Assembly (NCBI GenBank): GCA_035293045.1
Contig: DATDOY010000219.1
Coordinates: forward strand, 1 to 7,343
Reading direction: 5' to 3'
DNA: 7,343 nt
Source of the DNA: DATDOY01 sp035293045
Lineage (GTDB): Bacteria > Actinomycetota > Acidimicrobiia > IMCC26256 > JACPCJ01
The translations under genes and the position numbers were made by a program. Below, one piece after another: positions 5,804 to 7,343 of the stretch (position 1 is the first letter of the stretch; every line of letters starts with the position of its first letter). The notes beneath the pieces are model-generated. The model saw only the letters and a program-made list of their open reading frames with translations. It made no database searches and was not told where the DNA came from.

Positions 5804-6691
5804 ATGGACGTCGTGGTCGCCGGGGCGAGCGGACTCATCGGTCGTGCGCTGCGTCCCGCCTTGGAGGCGGCGGGCCACCGCGTGATCCCTCTCGGGCGGG
5901 GCGCGGGGAGCGGCGCGTCGTGGGATCCCGCCGCAGGCACGATCGATGACGGAGTACTCGAGGGTGTGGGCGCCGTGGTGAACCTGTGCGGCGAGCGCAT
6001 ACGAGCGGGTCGGTGGACGAAGGCGCACAAGAGAGCGGTGCTCGAGAGCCGCGTGGGCACGACGGCGCTCCTCGCTGAGGCGATCGCCGGTGTTTCCCGT
6101 CCTCCCGCGGTCCTGTTGAACGCGTCGGCGGTCGGGATCTACGGAGAGCGGGGCGACGAGGAGCTCACCGAGGACAGCGGGCGGGGCGACGGGTTTCTTT
6201 CCGACGTGTGCGCCGCGTGGGAGGCGGCGACGGCCCCGGCGACCGCCGCCGGCGTGCGCGTCGCGAACCTGCGCACGGGGCTGGTGCTCGCCGGCGACGG
6301 CGGGCTGATGAAGGCGTTCATGCCGCCCGGCCCGTTCGTCGCGGGTCGCCTCGGCTCCGGCATGCAATGGATGAGCTGGATCACGATCGTCGACGAAGTG
6401 CGGGCGATCGTGCATCTCCTCGAGGGTGATGTCGCCGGTCCCGTCAATCTCACGGCCCCCGCGCCCGTTCGAAACCGGGAGTTCGTCGGCGCGGTCTCAG
6501 CGGTGACCGGGAAGCGCGCGCTGCCGCCGGTGCCGGCTCTGGCCATCAAGGCCATGTTCGGGTCGCAAGCGGCGGCGGACACCGCGCTCGTGAGTCAGCG
6601 CGCCCTCCCGCGTCGGTTGCTCGCGTCGGGGTTCGAGTTCGTGCACGACCAGTTGGACGCGGGCCTTCGGGCGGTACTGTCCCCGCCGTGA
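5804..6691 (+). CDS. TIGR01777-family NAD(P)-dependent epimerase/dehydratase-like protein (SDR39U1/YfcH type)
   Basis: The 295-aa protein is an atypical extended short-chain dehydrogenase. The N-terminal Rossmann motif GASGLIG (7-13) binds NAD(P). It is followed by VVNLCGERI...RWTKAHK (58-76), NASAVGIYG (106-114, with Tyr113 in the usual catalytic neighbourhood), GFLSDVCAAWE (130-140), LRTGLVL (156-162), QWMSWITIVDEV (188-199) and NLTAPAPVRNREF (215-227). The last about 45 residues (ALAIKAMFGSQ...LPRRLLASGFEF) form the DUF1731 cap typical of the family. This full order identifies TIGR01777/YfcH proteins, whose physiological substrate remains unclear; some relatives are linked to cell division or to nucleotide-sugar-type chemistry. 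Length is normal. ATG 5804 sits directly before the Rossmann beta strand, so the start is secure. The stop overlaps the GTG of the next gene by 4 bp (GTGA), indicating coupling. It diverges from the 148-aa gene. Confidence 0.93.
   Translation: MDVVVAGASGLIGRALRPALEAAGHRVIPLGRGAGSGASWDPAAGTIDDGVLEGVGAVVNLCGERIRAGRWTKAHKRAVLESRVGTTALLAEAIAGVSRPPAVLLNASAVGIYGERGDEELTEDSGRGDGFLSDVCAAWEAATAPATAAGVRVANLRTGLVLAGDGGLMKAFMPPGPFVAGRLGSGMQWMSWITIVDEVRAIVHLLEGDVAGPVNLTAPAPVRNREFVGAVSAVTGKRALPPVPALAIKAMFGSQAAADTALVSQRALPRRLLASGFEFVHDQLDAGLRAVLSPP
6675..6680 (+). promoter_or_regulatory. Putative internal -10 element (TACTGT) for the maleylpyruvate isomerase-like gene
   Basis: TACTGT ends 7 nt before GTG 6688. 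TTGGAC at 6653-6658 lies 16 nt upstream of it and could act as a -35. Both elements are inside the 3' end of the epimerase gene. If active, the downstream gene has its own leaderless transcript in addition to read-through from the epimerase. Since the motif overlaps coding sequence, chance occurrence is more likely here than for the intergenic examples. Confidence 0.35.
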
Positions 6692-7343
6692 CCGACCATC
6701 AACGCATCTATCTCGAAGGCCGCGACCGCATCAGCAATCTCGTCCTCGCGCTCGACGCAGGGGCCGAGGGGGCACCGGTCCCGGCGTGTCCCGGCTGGAC
6801 GCTGCGAGACGCAGTCGCCCACGTGACCGGGATCATGGACGACTCGTTGGCCGGGAACCTCGAAGGCGTCGGGAGCGACGCGTGGACCCGAGCGCAGATC
6901 GCCAAGCGGGCCGGCCGGTCGGTGGAGCAGATCGTCGAGGAGTGGCGGGACCTGTGCGATCAGGCCGCGGTGCTGTTCGAGACGCTACCGCCGCCGGTGA
7001 CGCAGTCGCTCGTCGGTGATCTCACGACCCACGAGCACGACATCCGTGGCGGACTCGTGAACCGCGATGCCCGCGACACCGACTCGGTCGATCTAGCCCT
7101 CGATTGGTACGCGCGCTCGTTCACCAAGCGGGTCCTCGATGCGGGGTTGCCGATGGTAAAGGTCGTGGCGGGGGAGCGGGAGTGGACCCGGGGCGACGAC
7201 GCGCCGACCCTCGCCGTGACCGGTTCGCCCTTCGAACTGCTGCGGTCCTTGACGGGCCGGCGAACCGCCGACGAGGTGGCGGCGCTGGAATGGAGCGGCG
7301 ACCCGTCCGCCTACGTTCCGCTCGCCTCGGCCTACGGCTGGCC
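6688..7343 (+). CDS. Mycothiol-dependent maleylpyruvate isomerase-family protein (MDMPI/DinB-like), C-terminus cut off by the window
   Basis: The frame is open from GTG 6688 to the window end (218 complete codons, no stop), so the gene is truncated. The family uses a DinB-like four-helix bundle with a divalent metal, and its founding member isomerises maleylpyruvate with mycothiol; most members have unknown substrates. The hallmark CPGWTLRDAVAHVTG (34-48) contains metal-ligand candidate His45, and LTTHEHDIRGGL (112-123) supplies His115, Glu116, His117 and Asp118, matching the H...E..H ligand pattern of the family. Residues from about 130 on (SVDLALDWYARSFTKRV... GSPFELLRSLTGRRTADEV) fit the C-terminal MDMPI domain. 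The SPFELLRSLTGRRTADEV stretch is close to the usual C-terminus, so only a short part is probably missing. The start overlaps the epimerase stop by 4 bp. It is the best lineage marker here, since mycothiol is restricted to Actinomycetota. Confidence 0.9.
   Translation, partial: MTDHQRIYLEGRDRISNLVLALDAGAEGAPVPACPGWTLRDAVAHVTGIMDDSLAGNLEGVGSDAWTRAQIAKRAGRSVEQIVEEWRDLCDQAAVLFETLPPPVTQSLVGDLTTHEHDIRGGLVNRDARDTDSVDLALDWYARSFTKRVLDAGLPMVKVVAGEREWTRGDDAPTLAVTGSPFELLRSLTGRRTADEVAALEWSGDPSAYVPLASAYGW

Overview
This is a high-GC, densely packed chromosomal segment. A mycothiol-dependent maleylpyruvate isomerase-like protein (mycothiol is an actinobacterial thiol), G/C-biased third codon positions, frequent GTG starts and TANNNT motifs just upstream of start codons all point to an actinomycete. 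An Acidimicrobiia-type environmental genome is my guess, but the sequence cannot fix the lineage. I see no rRNA, tRNA, CRISPR array, insertion sequence or phage gene.

Left block, minus strand. Read in transcription order from the right, it holds an unrecognised 148-aa protein (5316-5762), a D-threonine aldolase-like PLP enzyme (4309-5319), an intergenic region filled by two large palindromes (4195-4297), an amidase-signature hydrolase (2714-4171), a beta-propeller lipoprotein (1723-2721), an unrecognised single-pass membrane protein (912-1607), and an AtuA/DUF1446 family protein (1-864) whose C-terminus lies beyond the window. The 148-aa gene and the aldolase overlap by 4 bp, and the amidase and lipoprotein overlap by 8 bp. 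These are two likely co-transcribed pairs separated by the palindromes.

Right block, plus strand. It diverges across a 41-bp gap and holds a TIGR01777-type NAD(P)-dependent epimerase (5804-6691) and, overlapping it by 4 bp, a mycothiol-dependent maleylpyruvate isomerase-family protein (6688 to the window end, truncated).

The genes look like ordinary accessory metabolism: amino-acid or amide turnover, carboxylate or terpenoid catabolism, and thiol-linked chemistry. I do not see one coherent new multi-gene system. The most unusual structure is the pair of adjacent, unrelated, perfect long inverted repeats between the aldolase and the amidase. A second pattern is that four of the eight genes lack a Shine-Dalgarno sequence and instead have a TAC..T hexamer ending 6-8 nt before the start codon, as expected for leaderless transcription. 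No gene-free stretch exceeds 300 bp; the gaps are 47, 115, 137 and 41 bp.
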